From positions 4,077,501-4,141,500 of the forward strand of contig NC_083525.1 of the NCBI RefSeq assembly GCF_032362555.1: a stretch of DNA of 64,000 nt, read 5' to 3'. The notes below the pieces were generated by a model that saw only the letters and a list, made by a program, of their open reading frames with translations, searched no databases and was not told the DNA's origin. A program made the translations under genes and the position numbers. Positions 37,284-47,300 of the stretch are shown one piece after another (within the stretch, counting starts at the first letter, position 1; each line of letters starts with the position of its first letter). Origin of the DNA: Amyelois transitella (taxonomy: Eukaryota > Arthropoda > Insecta > Lepidoptera > Pyralidae).

Positions 37284-37672
37284 AGGGTTCCGTACTTAAA
37301 AGGTAAAAACGGAACCGCATTAAGTACTAAGTTTCCGCTGTCTATCACCAGGCTGTGTCTCATCATCCTGCAGAAAGTTGAAATTTTCACAAATTATGTA
37401 TACCCGTTGCCGCCATAAGAAGTACCTACTAAAAATTTAAATATTAAGGTGGGGGGGGGGTCCTCATGCCCATAAAATAAACGTAATTTTTTTTTCTTTT
37501 ATTTCAATTATTATATTTATTTAAATAATTTAGTGACACTAAATTAATTATTAAAAGCTCCCATAGAAAAAAATCCAATTTTTTTTGGCCGATTTAAATA
37601 AACCTGCAAATGAATATTTAAGCAATAAACGTGATGATAGTACGGAACCTTTAGAGTCGCACTTGAATGTTT
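37284..37672. mobile_element. Dispersed repeat bounded by GGGTTCCGTAC ... GTACGGAACC
   Basis: It begins GGGTTCCGTACTTAAAAGG and AAAAACGGAACCGCATTAAG, continues through TCACCAGGCTGTGTCTCATC and GTTGAAATTTTCACAAATTA, and ends GATAGTACGGAACC followed by AGTCGCACTTG. I recognise this as a very common non-coding repeat of moths and other insects, but I do not know its class. The inverted ends suggest a DNA-transposon origin. Confidence 0.6.
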
Positions 37673-38854
37673 TTTCTTTTAGTTTATTTTCTTTCGTTTT
37701 ATTGAAGTGTCAAAGGGCCTACGCAGTCAAGTCTCTATCAAGATAGTCAAAATAACAGTTAGATTTTGACTCAAACCAAATCTTTTGGTTTCACAACATT
37801 GGTTGACGTCAAAACAATTGCTCAAAATTAAGTTTACTGCCGCTTACAAGGCGTCAGTGCAGAAGAAGCAGTAACAAACTGCACATCAGCATTTTCTTTA
37901 ACAACGTCAACTTCACAAATATTCAATCTTACAATATAATGTGGACGAGATAAAACATTGTTCCGATTAATTTACTTATATGAGATTTTAATAATATATT
38001 TTTTTTATGGATTGCCAATTTTAAATAGACTTATGTGTACTGAATTTTGATTTAGGTTCAAATCAAACTACAATACAATACAAAAAAACTTTGTATTTTC
38101 AACAAATTCTAATTTCTGGCCTTCCAGTATTATGTCAGTAATGCGGCATTACTAATGCCCTGCCTTACGTTTGGAAGGGTAAATTTAATGCATTGGGTTT
38201 TATTAGCATTTAAAAGAAGATTGTGGACTAAAATTATATCTAGATTAAAGATATCAATCTGAAGCCGAAGTTCGGAGTAAACTAAATACAAAGACATATA
38301 TTTGACCAAAAGCCAAGAAATCCAAACTACTATTACTACTTACTATACTACATATAAATGCGAAATTAGGTTTGTTTGTCACTTCTTAACGCATGATATG
38401 TTGAACTAATATTTTTAAAATTTAGCGTACCTTTAATTAAAATTATGGAGAAAGGACATGGATTTCTTTCATCGCCGAAAAACTTGTTTTCTTTCGTAGG
38501 CGCGAATTAGCGCCACTTTATGTACGTTAATATCTTTACACTACAGCAACAGATAACTTTGACGTTGATATAGGACAATGTCGAAATAAACCAATCGCAA
38601 TCACAGAAATTGTCAATTGCAACGCAATCCATCAATGTGGCAACACATAACTTTGACACAACACAACTCTGACAGCGCCAGTTGAATGACTCAGGAGTAG
38701 GAAGAAAAGGAAGATAATTTGATGTGAAAGGCAAATCAGTAATAATTTTTTTCCTCATTACATTTATAGTGAGTGGGTGTTTTAGTTTCAGTTACAAACA
38801 AAGTAATATACCTAGGTTTGTTTTTGGCACTTGTTTAGAGCTGTGCTGTACGTA
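37673..38854. other. Intergenic, upstream of SNAP29
   Basis: AT-rich DNA with no supported exon. The last 300 bp before 38855 should hold the SNAP29 promoter. Multiple GTTGC/GACAC-type words are seen but no TATA box. Confidence 0.45.
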
Positions 38855-39673
38855 ATGTCTGGACACAAGAGCACTATCAATGCTAACAATTTATTCGAAG
38901 ATGATGTGGACGACAATACCTTTGTTAACAGCTACAGATCAAGGTTTCCTCCACCTCAGCAGTCAGCTTCATCAGCGAACTATGGAGGCCACATTGCGGA
39001 ACTTGAGCGTCAGCGACAAATGATGCTACAAAAACAAAAGGAAATAGAACAACGCACGCTTGACTCATCGTGTCGAAGTATAGGGCTTCTGCGCGAGTCA
39101 GAGCAAATCGGTATTGCAACAGCGGAAGAACTTACTCGCCAGCGGGAACAACTCCAAAACACTAACAAGAGACTAGATGAAATTAACACAAATTTAAATT
39201 ACAGCCAGAAACATCTGAATGGTATCAAATCTGTTTTTTATGGGCTTAAAAACTACATTTCTGGAAAAAGTGACAAAACACCTCCTCGCAGTCAAACGTC
39301 ACCTGATACTGCCAGCCTGGGAGGTCCAAGCAACAGCAGATTGATGGAAACATTAGAAAATCTTCAACCAGCTTCAGATTCATATGAGCAACCTTCACGT
39401 TTTGATGGCCACCCATCTACAAGGCTCCGCGGCTTGGACCAACAGACAATGTCTCAGCCAGTAACTGACAGCCAACGGGTGAATGAGATGCTTGATGCTA
39501 ATTTGGATGAGATGGTACATGCAATATCGAGACTCAAGGGGCTGGGAACAGCTTTGGGTGAGGAAATTGAGCAGCAAAATCATTTAATTGATACTATACA
39601 TGATAAAGTTGAGGGCACTGACATAAAGATTGGAAAACAAAATAAACAGATGAATAAGCTACTTGGAAAATGA
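38855..39673 (+). CDS. SNAP29: SNAP29, Qbc-SNARE protein (intronless)
   Basis: A single uninterrupted frame of 272 residues. I start it at the Met of MSGHKSTIN; an upstream in-frame Met at 38831 would add MFRAVLYV, which does not look like the family. SNAP29 has two SNARE helices and no palmitoylated Cys cluster. Here the Qb helix is at about residues 55-120 (through RQREQLQNTNKRLDEINTNL) and the Qc helix at about 205-270 (from VNEMLDANLDEM to NKQMNKLLGK), joined by a Ser/Pro-rich linker. The N-terminal NPF seen in vertebrate SNAP29 is replaced by NLFEDD. The protein takes part in membrane fusion, including autophagosome-lysosome fusion with syntaxin 17 and a VAMP. AATAAA lies 30 nt after the stop codon (39703). 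It is either a genuinely intronless gene or an old retrocopy that kept its frame. Confidence 0.92.
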   Translation: MSGHKSTINANNLFEDDVDDNTFVNSYRSRFPPPQQSASSANYGGHIAELERQRQMMLQKQKEIEQRTLDSSCRSIGLLRESEQIGIATAEELTRQREQLQNTNKRLDEINTNLNYSQKHLNGIKSVFYGLKNYISGKSDKTPPRSQTSPDTASLGGPSNSRLMETLENLQPASDSYEQPSRFDGHPSTRLRGLDQQTMSQPVTDSQRVNEMLDANLDEMVHAISRLKGLGTALGEEIEQQNHLIDTIHDKVEGTDIKIGKQNKQMNKLLGK

Positions 39674-39702
39674 AAGTTTTTAAAGATAAATTGCAGTATA
39701 GT

Positions 39703-39708
39703 AATAAA
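39703..39708 (+). terminator. Poly(A) signal of SNAP29
   Basis: AATAAA 30 nt downstream of the stop codon. Confidence 0.6.
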
Positions 39709-40580
39709 AATGTATAAATCCTAAGTTGTATAAATATAAATTTCATTTAGTTAATCAAAAATACTTGTACATATTATTATAAGCAATATAGGTTTCTTTT
39801 CTATCCAATTTTAATTAACGAAATCCTCATATTCTGTAAGGTAATATATTACACTATGATAATGAGTGATAAATATAATTAGCAGTGTATAACTTGCTTA
39901 TCAACATTACAACCTCATGTTATATCAATAATATGCCAACTGTTTGTATTTAATAAAAAATGGGAGCCACAGGATACATATTTTTTATTTTAAAAATTAA
40001 GCATAGATCTCTGCCCAAGAGTAATTATATAATATCTGTGTTGACTAAGATTATTTTTGTAAGCTGGATTCCACTATTTCAACCTCAAAAACAGCATTAA
40101 GCAATACAGCTGAATGTGGCTCTAAAATTTTCGAGACTATATGTATGTTCCATCAACCACCAAACTACCTTATCAATGTTCATATATAAAAATACATGAA
40201 CATTGATAAGGGATGCCTCTTTCCTCCCTCTATTTGCAGTTGTCTCAAAAAAAGAGTATAGCCAAGGTATACTTCCTAAAAGTCAATCTCATACATCTAT
40301 ATTAGTATGGATTGAAAGAGCATTTAAAAGAACATACATTTTCATAACTCCACCACCTTTGTCAGTAGACTACTGGCAAATATTACAAACATTTTTTTTT
40401 CTTCTCCTCAAAAAAGGTAAAACATCATTTATCTACATACCACATTAGAGAAATCCATAAATTTTATAAAACTGAAGAACAAAATAATTTGTACATTGCA
40501 TATTTTTTTACATTATAGTGTGTGCCAAGCTTCAAACTAGGGAAATTATGGATTAGGAATTAAAAATATGATTTTTCGAT
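39709..40580. other. Intergenic, SNAP29 to zinc-finger gene
   Basis: Both neighbours point into this interval (convergent 3' ends). It is AT-rich. The only structure noticed is the perfect hairpin at 40168-40211. The open frame at 40203-40448 has no recognisable feature. Confidence 0.55.
40168..40211. repeat. Perfect 16-bp hairpin
   Basis: CCTTATCAATGTTCAT (40168-40183) pairs exactly with 40196-40211 over a 12-nt loop. It lies between two convergent genes. Confidence 0.85.
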
Positions 40581-40586
40581 TTTATT
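40581..40586 (-). terminator. Poly(A) signal of the zinc-finger gene
   Basis: TTTATT on the + strand is AATAAA on the - strand, about 110 nt downstream of the stop codon at 40697. Confidence 0.5.
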
Positions 40587-40696
40587 TATTACTTATAAAC
40601 TTAATACTAAACAGTGTTGGACTCATAATGTGCAATCTCAATTATTCAGTACTCAACCCTAAACTAACCAATCAATATCACATAATTATTGTATTT

Positions 40697-42024
40697 CTAA
40701 TCAAAGAATACCGAATCAACTACAGTTTCTAAAATCATATCATCTGTTTCTAAAACTATGTCATTGGCCACTGCATCATGTAATTTCATGTGTTTTTGCA
40801 ATACCCTTTTATTTGTAAATTTCTTTTCACACATACTGCAACAAATCTCCTTATTGTTGTGTGTCTCTTTGTGCACTTTCAGACCATGGGCAGTAGGGAA
40901 TCCCTTGTTACACGCTTCACATTTAAAAGGCCTCTCCATGCTGTGTGTATGTGCAAAATGAATCAGCAAAGAGTGTTTTGTTGAGAAGCTCCTACCGCAT
41001 CCATCATGGGTACACATAAATGGCTTTGGCCTCTTTTGGCCAGTATGGGTCAGAATATGCACCTTTAAGTATGCAGCTCTAGTGTAAGCCTTGGGGCAAT
41101 GCGGACACTGATGTTGCTTCTCCCCTGTGTGACTTTTCATGTGGGATTTCAGTGTTGATTTTGCTGTGAATCTGTTGCCGCATGTTACGCACACAAACAA
41201 CTTCCTATTACTGGAGTGAGCAAGTCGGAAATGTTCTTTTAGGTACTGTCGTGATCTATAGGTTTTATTACAGAATCCACATTTAAATGGAGCAACTTCT
41301 TGATGAGAAGTTAAATGACGCCGCAGGCCACTTGAAAGAAAAAATCTTTTCCCACATTTTGGGCACAAATATCTCCTCACATTTGAATGTTTTGCCATAT
41401 GGTACCGCAGTCCATAAATTCGTGTAAATGATTTTGGACATAAATTGCATGCATATTTCTTTTCTCCCTCTTGTCTAGGAAGTTGTTCAGCAGATGTGAT
41501 CTCTGTGACTGGCGGCAATGGAGCTACTTCTTTATTGACATTTACAGTAGGCTCAAAATCCAGAACTGGGTGGTTACTAAAGAGAGGAACATCATACTCA
41601 TGGTCTTGATACACAACATTTATATCTATCGAATCCATATCAGGCTGTAAATTAACATTTGACTGGATGGAAAATATTTGTGCAAGGGCAGCATTAGCCT
41701 TCAAACAATCCAACTTGAAATTATATGCTAATAAAGCAGTTGAAACACACGAGGAACACATTCCCTGGGGCCAATTTTCTTCATCGTTATTCTGAAAATT
41801 TATTTAATAATAAAGTTCATGTGAAAATGAATGTAAATAAAGGTTTTACACGATAAAACTATACTTACCTCCAAGCAATTCAAAAACACCAGAATGTCAA
41901 TAAGTTTTATTTTATTCATATCATGTTCGACTAAATCCTGTATTCTGGTAAACATGTTGGCATCTGAATCCACAAGGCAAGTACGACAGATATTTTGCGA
42001 TAATAACAAACTATTAAACTCCAT
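40697..42024 (-). CDS. ZAD-domain C2H2 zinc-finger transcription factor
   Basis: Two exons, 41869-42024 and 40697-41791, joined in phase 0 (donor GTAAGT, acceptor TTTTCAG), 416 residues. The N-terminus is a zinc-associated (ZAD) domain: the Cys pair C13/C16 in NICRTCL from exon 1 and C64/C67 in MCSSC from exon 2 are its four zinc ligands, so the intron splits the domain. After an acidic linker come eight C2H2 fingers from about residue 165 to 392. They begin with YACNLCPKSFTRIYGLRYH and end with ICCSMCEKKFTNKRVLQKH, with TGEK-like linkers between several of them. ZAD zinc-finger proteins are a large arthropod group of sequence-specific nuclear factors, and ZAD mediates dimer formation. The DNA target and ortholog cannot be given from sequence alone. 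Confidence 0.92.
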
Positions 42025-42470
42025 GTTCCTTACATTTGATTTAATACATTAAAATGTATCAGATGCAAACATTTTTTGTTTAATCAAATCATAGTGTACT
42101 TTGCTGAAATAAATATTAAAATGTGGAAAACAATAAAAAAAGAAATATGAACTCATCAGTCAGATGAAATCGACATTTTTTCATTTCACCAATCACCAAA
42201 TGAAATGGAGATCGCGACATGTCGGTCATCGACTCGCGCATTTGTCAAAAATCTGACAACGACAATTACGGTACTGACAGCTCACACACTGTCTATGCTT
42301 TTTTCTTCAGTTTTCTAGTGTTGCCAACTGAACGCTTACGGAGCTAGACAGAGCTACCGCTAACGGAGCTAAATTTACCGCCACTACAGTCGGCGGACGG
42401 CATCGGTTTAAATCCTGATTCTAGCACACACAGTCGTGTAAAAAATAATGTCTCTGTGTAAACAAAAACT
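42025..42470. other. Upstream region of the zinc-finger gene
   Basis: No gene. 42160-42420 is less AT-rich, with several CpG-containing words, and could be the promoter. No TATA box was seen. Confidence 0.4.
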
Positions 42471-42479
42471 AACAATAAT

Positions 42480-42940
42480 ATGTTATGGTTTTATTTATAC
42501 ATATATACATACATAAACTCACGCCTCTTTCCCGGAGGGGTAGGCAGAGACTACCTCTTTCCACTTGCCACGATCCCTGCATACTTCCTTTGCTTCATCC
42601 ACATTCATAACTCTCTTCATGCAAGCTCGGCGGTTTCGGGCACTTTTGACCTGACCCTTCACCAGGACGTCCTTAATTTGATCAAGATATGTTCGTCTAG
42701 GTCTTCCCACCCCGACCTTTCCCTCCACACTCTCCTTGTATATCTGCTTAGTCAACCTGTTTTCATTCATCCTCTCCACATTGACGAACCATCTCAACAT
42801 ACCCTTTTCTATTCCTGTAACTACATCTTCTTTCACATCACAACATTCCCTTATCACGCTGTTCCTTATCCGGTCACTCAATTTCACACCCAACATACTC
42901 CTTAACGCTCTCATTTCCACTGCATTTATTCTGCTTTCGT
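42480..42940 (-). pseudogene. Non-LTR retrotransposon reverse-transcriptase C-terminal fragment
   Basis: The - strand frame (42519-42920) reads LGVKLSDRIRNSVIRE, then [57 protein letters not shown] and VVSAYPSGKEA. This is the C-terminal tail that I recall from abundant moth non-LTR retrotransposons. It is followed by the element's 3' end, GGGAAAGAGGCGTGAGTTTA and TGTATGTATA. It is 5'-truncated, as usual for such insertions, and the reverse-transcriptase core is absent. The frame is still open, so the insertion may be young. Confidence 0.7.
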
Positions 42941-44374
42941 GCTTCTTTTGCCATACCCAACTTTATTTATCTTGAAGAAAATAATTCTTCTGAGTACGGG
43001 TAAAGCAATTTGGTAGCAAAAAGCCCCAATACAGCCATATGATACTACTCAGTGATTTTTCAACAAGTTGAACAACAACTAAAAAAGGCCTTGAGAGGAA
43101 TGCATTGTGGTCAGCATTGCATGTAGTGAGTTGTCTACATGCAAATAAATATAAATAGTGTGATATCTTTATATGAGGATTCAGGATAAACGGACACTGA
43201 GTGGTATAAAATGAAGAAGGTTGTTAGACAAGGATATGTGGCGTCATTGTGGCTGTTAAACCTATTTATGGATAGTTGTTTGATTAAGAATGAATGAGTC
43301 ACTCGTCTGAAGTCTTCTCTATTCCGACGATCGAGTTATATAGCGTCATAAGCAGATGAGTTAATTAACACATAAATAGAGTAGGTAATCCCAATGAAAA
43401 TGGATTACCTACTCTATATGTGTTAATTAACTTAAGCTAGTTCTTAAGCTAGGTTTTGACAATTCCCTAGTTTTACAGTACATATTACTTAAAGCTAGGT
43501 TGTAACAATTACATTTGATCTGTTTTTACCTCAGACAAAGAATCATGAGATACTTAGTTTGAGGTTTTCGTTCAGGTTTTTTCTCGCCTTTTCTCTTTGC
43601 GATCCAAATAGCCAATGCGGCCAAGTGAGCGCGTTTTCAACAGAAATAGTTGGCATCACCAATTGACCAATGATTCCACTCCACTTGCCACTTTCTACGT
43701 GGAGTGAAGGAATGTGTTGAAGGCAAAATTACATTTTGCGCTGGATTTACATAATAATCTGCAGTTTTCATGCATATTGAAATAAATTTATATTCCAGAA
43801 AACCTAATAAAAGTGTACTTTGTGGCAAAAGGTACGTCATTATACTATTTGAATTAATAACCTCAAAAAAAGGTTCAATCTCGGATTGTAAGATTTGGTT
43901 TAAATTTCTGTTGCCAGCGACTTTCGTATTGCTTATTACTGACCATTTCAATACAAAAAACTGTATTGCCTCTAAAGGAATATGAAAGGATAATAACAGA
44001 TGATACTATAGGAATATGAAAGCAGGATTAAAAAATTGTTGCAACCCCTGTATGACACGCGCGACGCAGTAATTATCGCGCGAATTACTACCGCTGTTTC
44101 GTTTTTTGCGCGAGTGCAGATTTTTGCGCAATATAAACATGCTATGGGGGTAGATTTCATTACAAAAGATAATATTGTTTTGTTTGATATAGGTACATTG
44201 TAGTAAGTATTTTAATAGATAAAAAAAGTATTTTCGTTTGATTCCGTTAAATTATGGATTCTCAATAAATTTACTCATACTTCATATCATGTTCCTACAA
44301 ATTTTTTTTATTAATCCAATAAGAAAGTATTTTTGACTTTTCTTTATCAGGTAAAGTTGTGAAGAAACGCAATC
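42941..44374. other. Region upstream of eIF3c
   Basis: No coding exon seen. 44050-44125 is CpG-rich (ACACGCGCGACGCAG, TATCGCGCGAATTAC) and may be the eIF3c promoter. TTTCTTTATCAG at 44340-44351 looks like a splice acceptor of a 5' untranslated exon 23 nt before the start codon. Confidence 0.4.
43359..43432. repeat. Inverted repeat, ~31-bp arms
   Basis: AGTTAATTAACACATAAATAGAGTAGGTAATCC (from 43359) and GGATTACCTACTCTATATGTGTTAATTAACT (to about 43432) are inverse copies with one 2-nt indel and a loop of about 10 nt. Each arm contains GTTAATTAAC, itself a palindrome. Confidence 0.8.
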
Positions 44375-47300
44375 ATGAGTAGATTCTTTGCTACTGGTAC
44401 AGACTCTGAGTCTGAGAGTGTGACAGATGAAGAGCCAATTGTTCGCACGCAAGCTCCTGTCTACACAGTAAGTTATATATTTTTTAAATAATTACTTTTT
44501 GGAGGGTATGTTGAGATGGTTCGGTCATGTGGAGAGTGTGGAGGGAAAGGTTGGAGTGGGAAGACCTAGACGAACATATCTTGATCAAATTAAGGACATC
44601 CTGGTAAAGGGTCAGGTCAAAAGTACCCGAAACCGCTGAGCTTGCATGAAGAGAATTATGAATGTGGATGATGCGAAGGAAATATGCAGAGATCGTGGCA
44701 AGTGGAAAGAGGTAGTCTCTGCCTACCCCTCCAGGAAAGAGGCGAGATTTTATGTATGTATGTATTACTTTTTGTTATTAATAAGAGTTATTACTAACCA
44801 GCTGTAGCCTTCAACTCCGTTTGTGTGTTATTTGATATATAGGTTATGGCTATTAAATTTACTCAAATGCACCAAATGAATTTCAACGAAATTTGACATT
44901 ACATAGGATATGATTTGGATTAAAAAAAATACAAACATACATATGATCACGTCTATATCCCTAGCGGGGTAGACATAGCCACCAGTCTTGAAAAGACTGA
45001 TAGGCCACACTCAGCTGTTTGGCTTAGTGATAGAATTGAGATTCAAATAGTGACTGGGTTGCTAGCCCATCGCCTAAAAGAGGAATCCCAGGCTATATAC
45101 CTTAGTCGCTTTTTGCGACATCCGTGGGAAAGAGATGGTGTGGTCCTATTCTTTTTTGTAATGATGCCAGAAACCATACAGCACTACTGAACAAAAATAC
45201 TTAATATGAAAATCTCACAGCAGCAGAGCCCCAGGGCACTGCTGCCTTGAGCTTAATAATTAGTACTAATATTATATAGAGTAAATATTTTAACAACTTT
45301 TGTTAAGACGTCATTTCTGCTGGTCACTTTGGCTTAGTTTAGCTGAGCTGTTACAACCATAACAGCTAAGCTAAACTTCAACATCGGCAAACATAGACAT
45401 TAGCTGTTCCAGATTCAAAAGTAAATTATACCCTTTATATTGGCCAGGCATAGAGCAACAAAAAAAGTTTTATTCAAATCTGTTCAGTAGCTCTGGAGAT
45501 AAGCATTAACTAACAAACAGGTTTTTTTTTCAAATTCATTCTCGGTTACTATTTCTTCATCATAATAACTTATTTTTTTGGAAATATACTCAATGTACAG
45601 ACAAAATCGTTTACTGTTTTATTATATATATTGATTGATAATGATGATATGTATATTGATACCACACATTATTTATTAATAAAACAATTCTTTTATACCA
45701 TTACAAGGTTTTATTTTCGCTACAATTGTTTTTAAGTGTAAAATTTGAAATTAAGGCATAAATTTGAACAGCACACAATTTAGAAAAGGTTGCCATAAAC
45801 AGCAGTTCCTAATTATAAATAATTCCAATAAAATATTTTGGATATACATACATATATATAAATACATATATGAGAGGTGAGTATATAACCAGGTGTAAAG
45901 CCAGGAGAGAGAAGATTTATTGACTAGGATTACCATCCTTTAATTTGTCATCTTATAATGTTAAACCCTAATTTCTTTTTAATACAGTTCAGTGATGACG
46001 AAGAAGAAACAAAACGTGTTGTGCGGTCTATGAAAGAAAAGCGCTATGAGGAGTTGGAAGGCATCATCCACTCTTTGCGCAATCATCGCAAAATCAAGGA
46101 CTTCTCGTCAGCTCTAGCCTCTTTTGAGGAACTGCAGAAAGCTTATACTCGTGCTTTACCAGTTGTTACGAAGGAGGAAAACGGGATTGCACCAAGGTTC
46201 TTTATCAGAGCTCTTGTGGAACTTGACGACTGGGTAGCAGGGGCATGGGCTGACAGAGATGGCAGGAAAACATTGTCGAAAGGCAACAGCAAAGCATTGA
46301 CATCATTGCGGCAGAAGCTGAGAAAGTACACTAAGGACTTTGAAGCTGAAATATCTAAGTTCCGCGAAGACCCAGACTTGCCTGATGATGATGATGAACA
46401 TAAAGGTAAATTAAATGGCAAAGCAGGAAATAAAATTGAATACCAATTAACATACATAAAATCACGCCTTTTTTATGGAGGCACAGACTACATCTTTCCA
46501 CTTGCCAACAAACTCTTACACGTGCTCAACTTTTTACAAATTAAATATATATATTCATTCATTAAAAAATTTTGGAGTTGGCAAATAATACATTTACCAA
46601 TAACTTGTACTACCTTTTCCTATATAATGTTATTTGTACTATCTCTGAACACAAATCTCATTCTCTTATTCAATCTGTATGATTTGTCCCATTTATATTT
46701 ACTTTTTATCTTAGATACTTCATCATCCGATGATTCTGAAGAAGAAGACAAAGTGAAGGAGAAGGTTAGAGCCCGTCGATCTCCCGAGATTCCTCGCCGT
46801 GCGCCCCCCCAGGATGACGAATCTTCTGACTCCATGGACTGGGGCTCCAGTTCTTCCGAATCCAGTTCTGAATCAGACTTCGAGGAACGCGGAGCCACCA
46901 CTCTCCGCGAGAAGTTCCTTAAGAGAAACACTGAGAGGGATGAAGATGAAGATAGGGATAAGCGTAAGGAGAAAAAGCGAGCGGAGAGACAGGGCCGAGG
47001 CAAAGTCAGCAAGAAGGATCAGGCTGATGATGGCGGCGAATGGGAGACTGTCAGAAAGGGCGCGGCTACATCTGATAAGCCTAAAATGTTTGCAAAGGTA
47101 TTTTGTGACTATTTAATTAACATTCTTACTTGCTCTAACAAAGAAATTTAACTAAAGCTTTTTATATTTTTTTAGGATAGCGACATTGATACAGCCCTGG
47201 TTGTGAAAAAACTGGGTGAAATTAGCGCCGCTCGGGGCCGCAAACGCACTGACCGCCGCGCTCAGCTCGAACTCCTGCATGAGCTGCGGACTGTCGCCGC

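Noticed and set aside
46620-47012. Antisense frame over eIF3c exon 3, and similar ones at 46143-46457, 47152-47436 and 48073-48474
   Set aside because: These are shadows of the eIF3c coding sequence with the reversed composition of its acidic and basic regions.
45958-47151. A 397-codon single frame covering eIF3c exons 2 and 3
   Set aside because: It reads through intron 2, where a retrotransposon relic happens to lack stops. Splice sites at 46405/46715 keep the eIF3c frame and remove a hydrophobic stretch foreign to the family.
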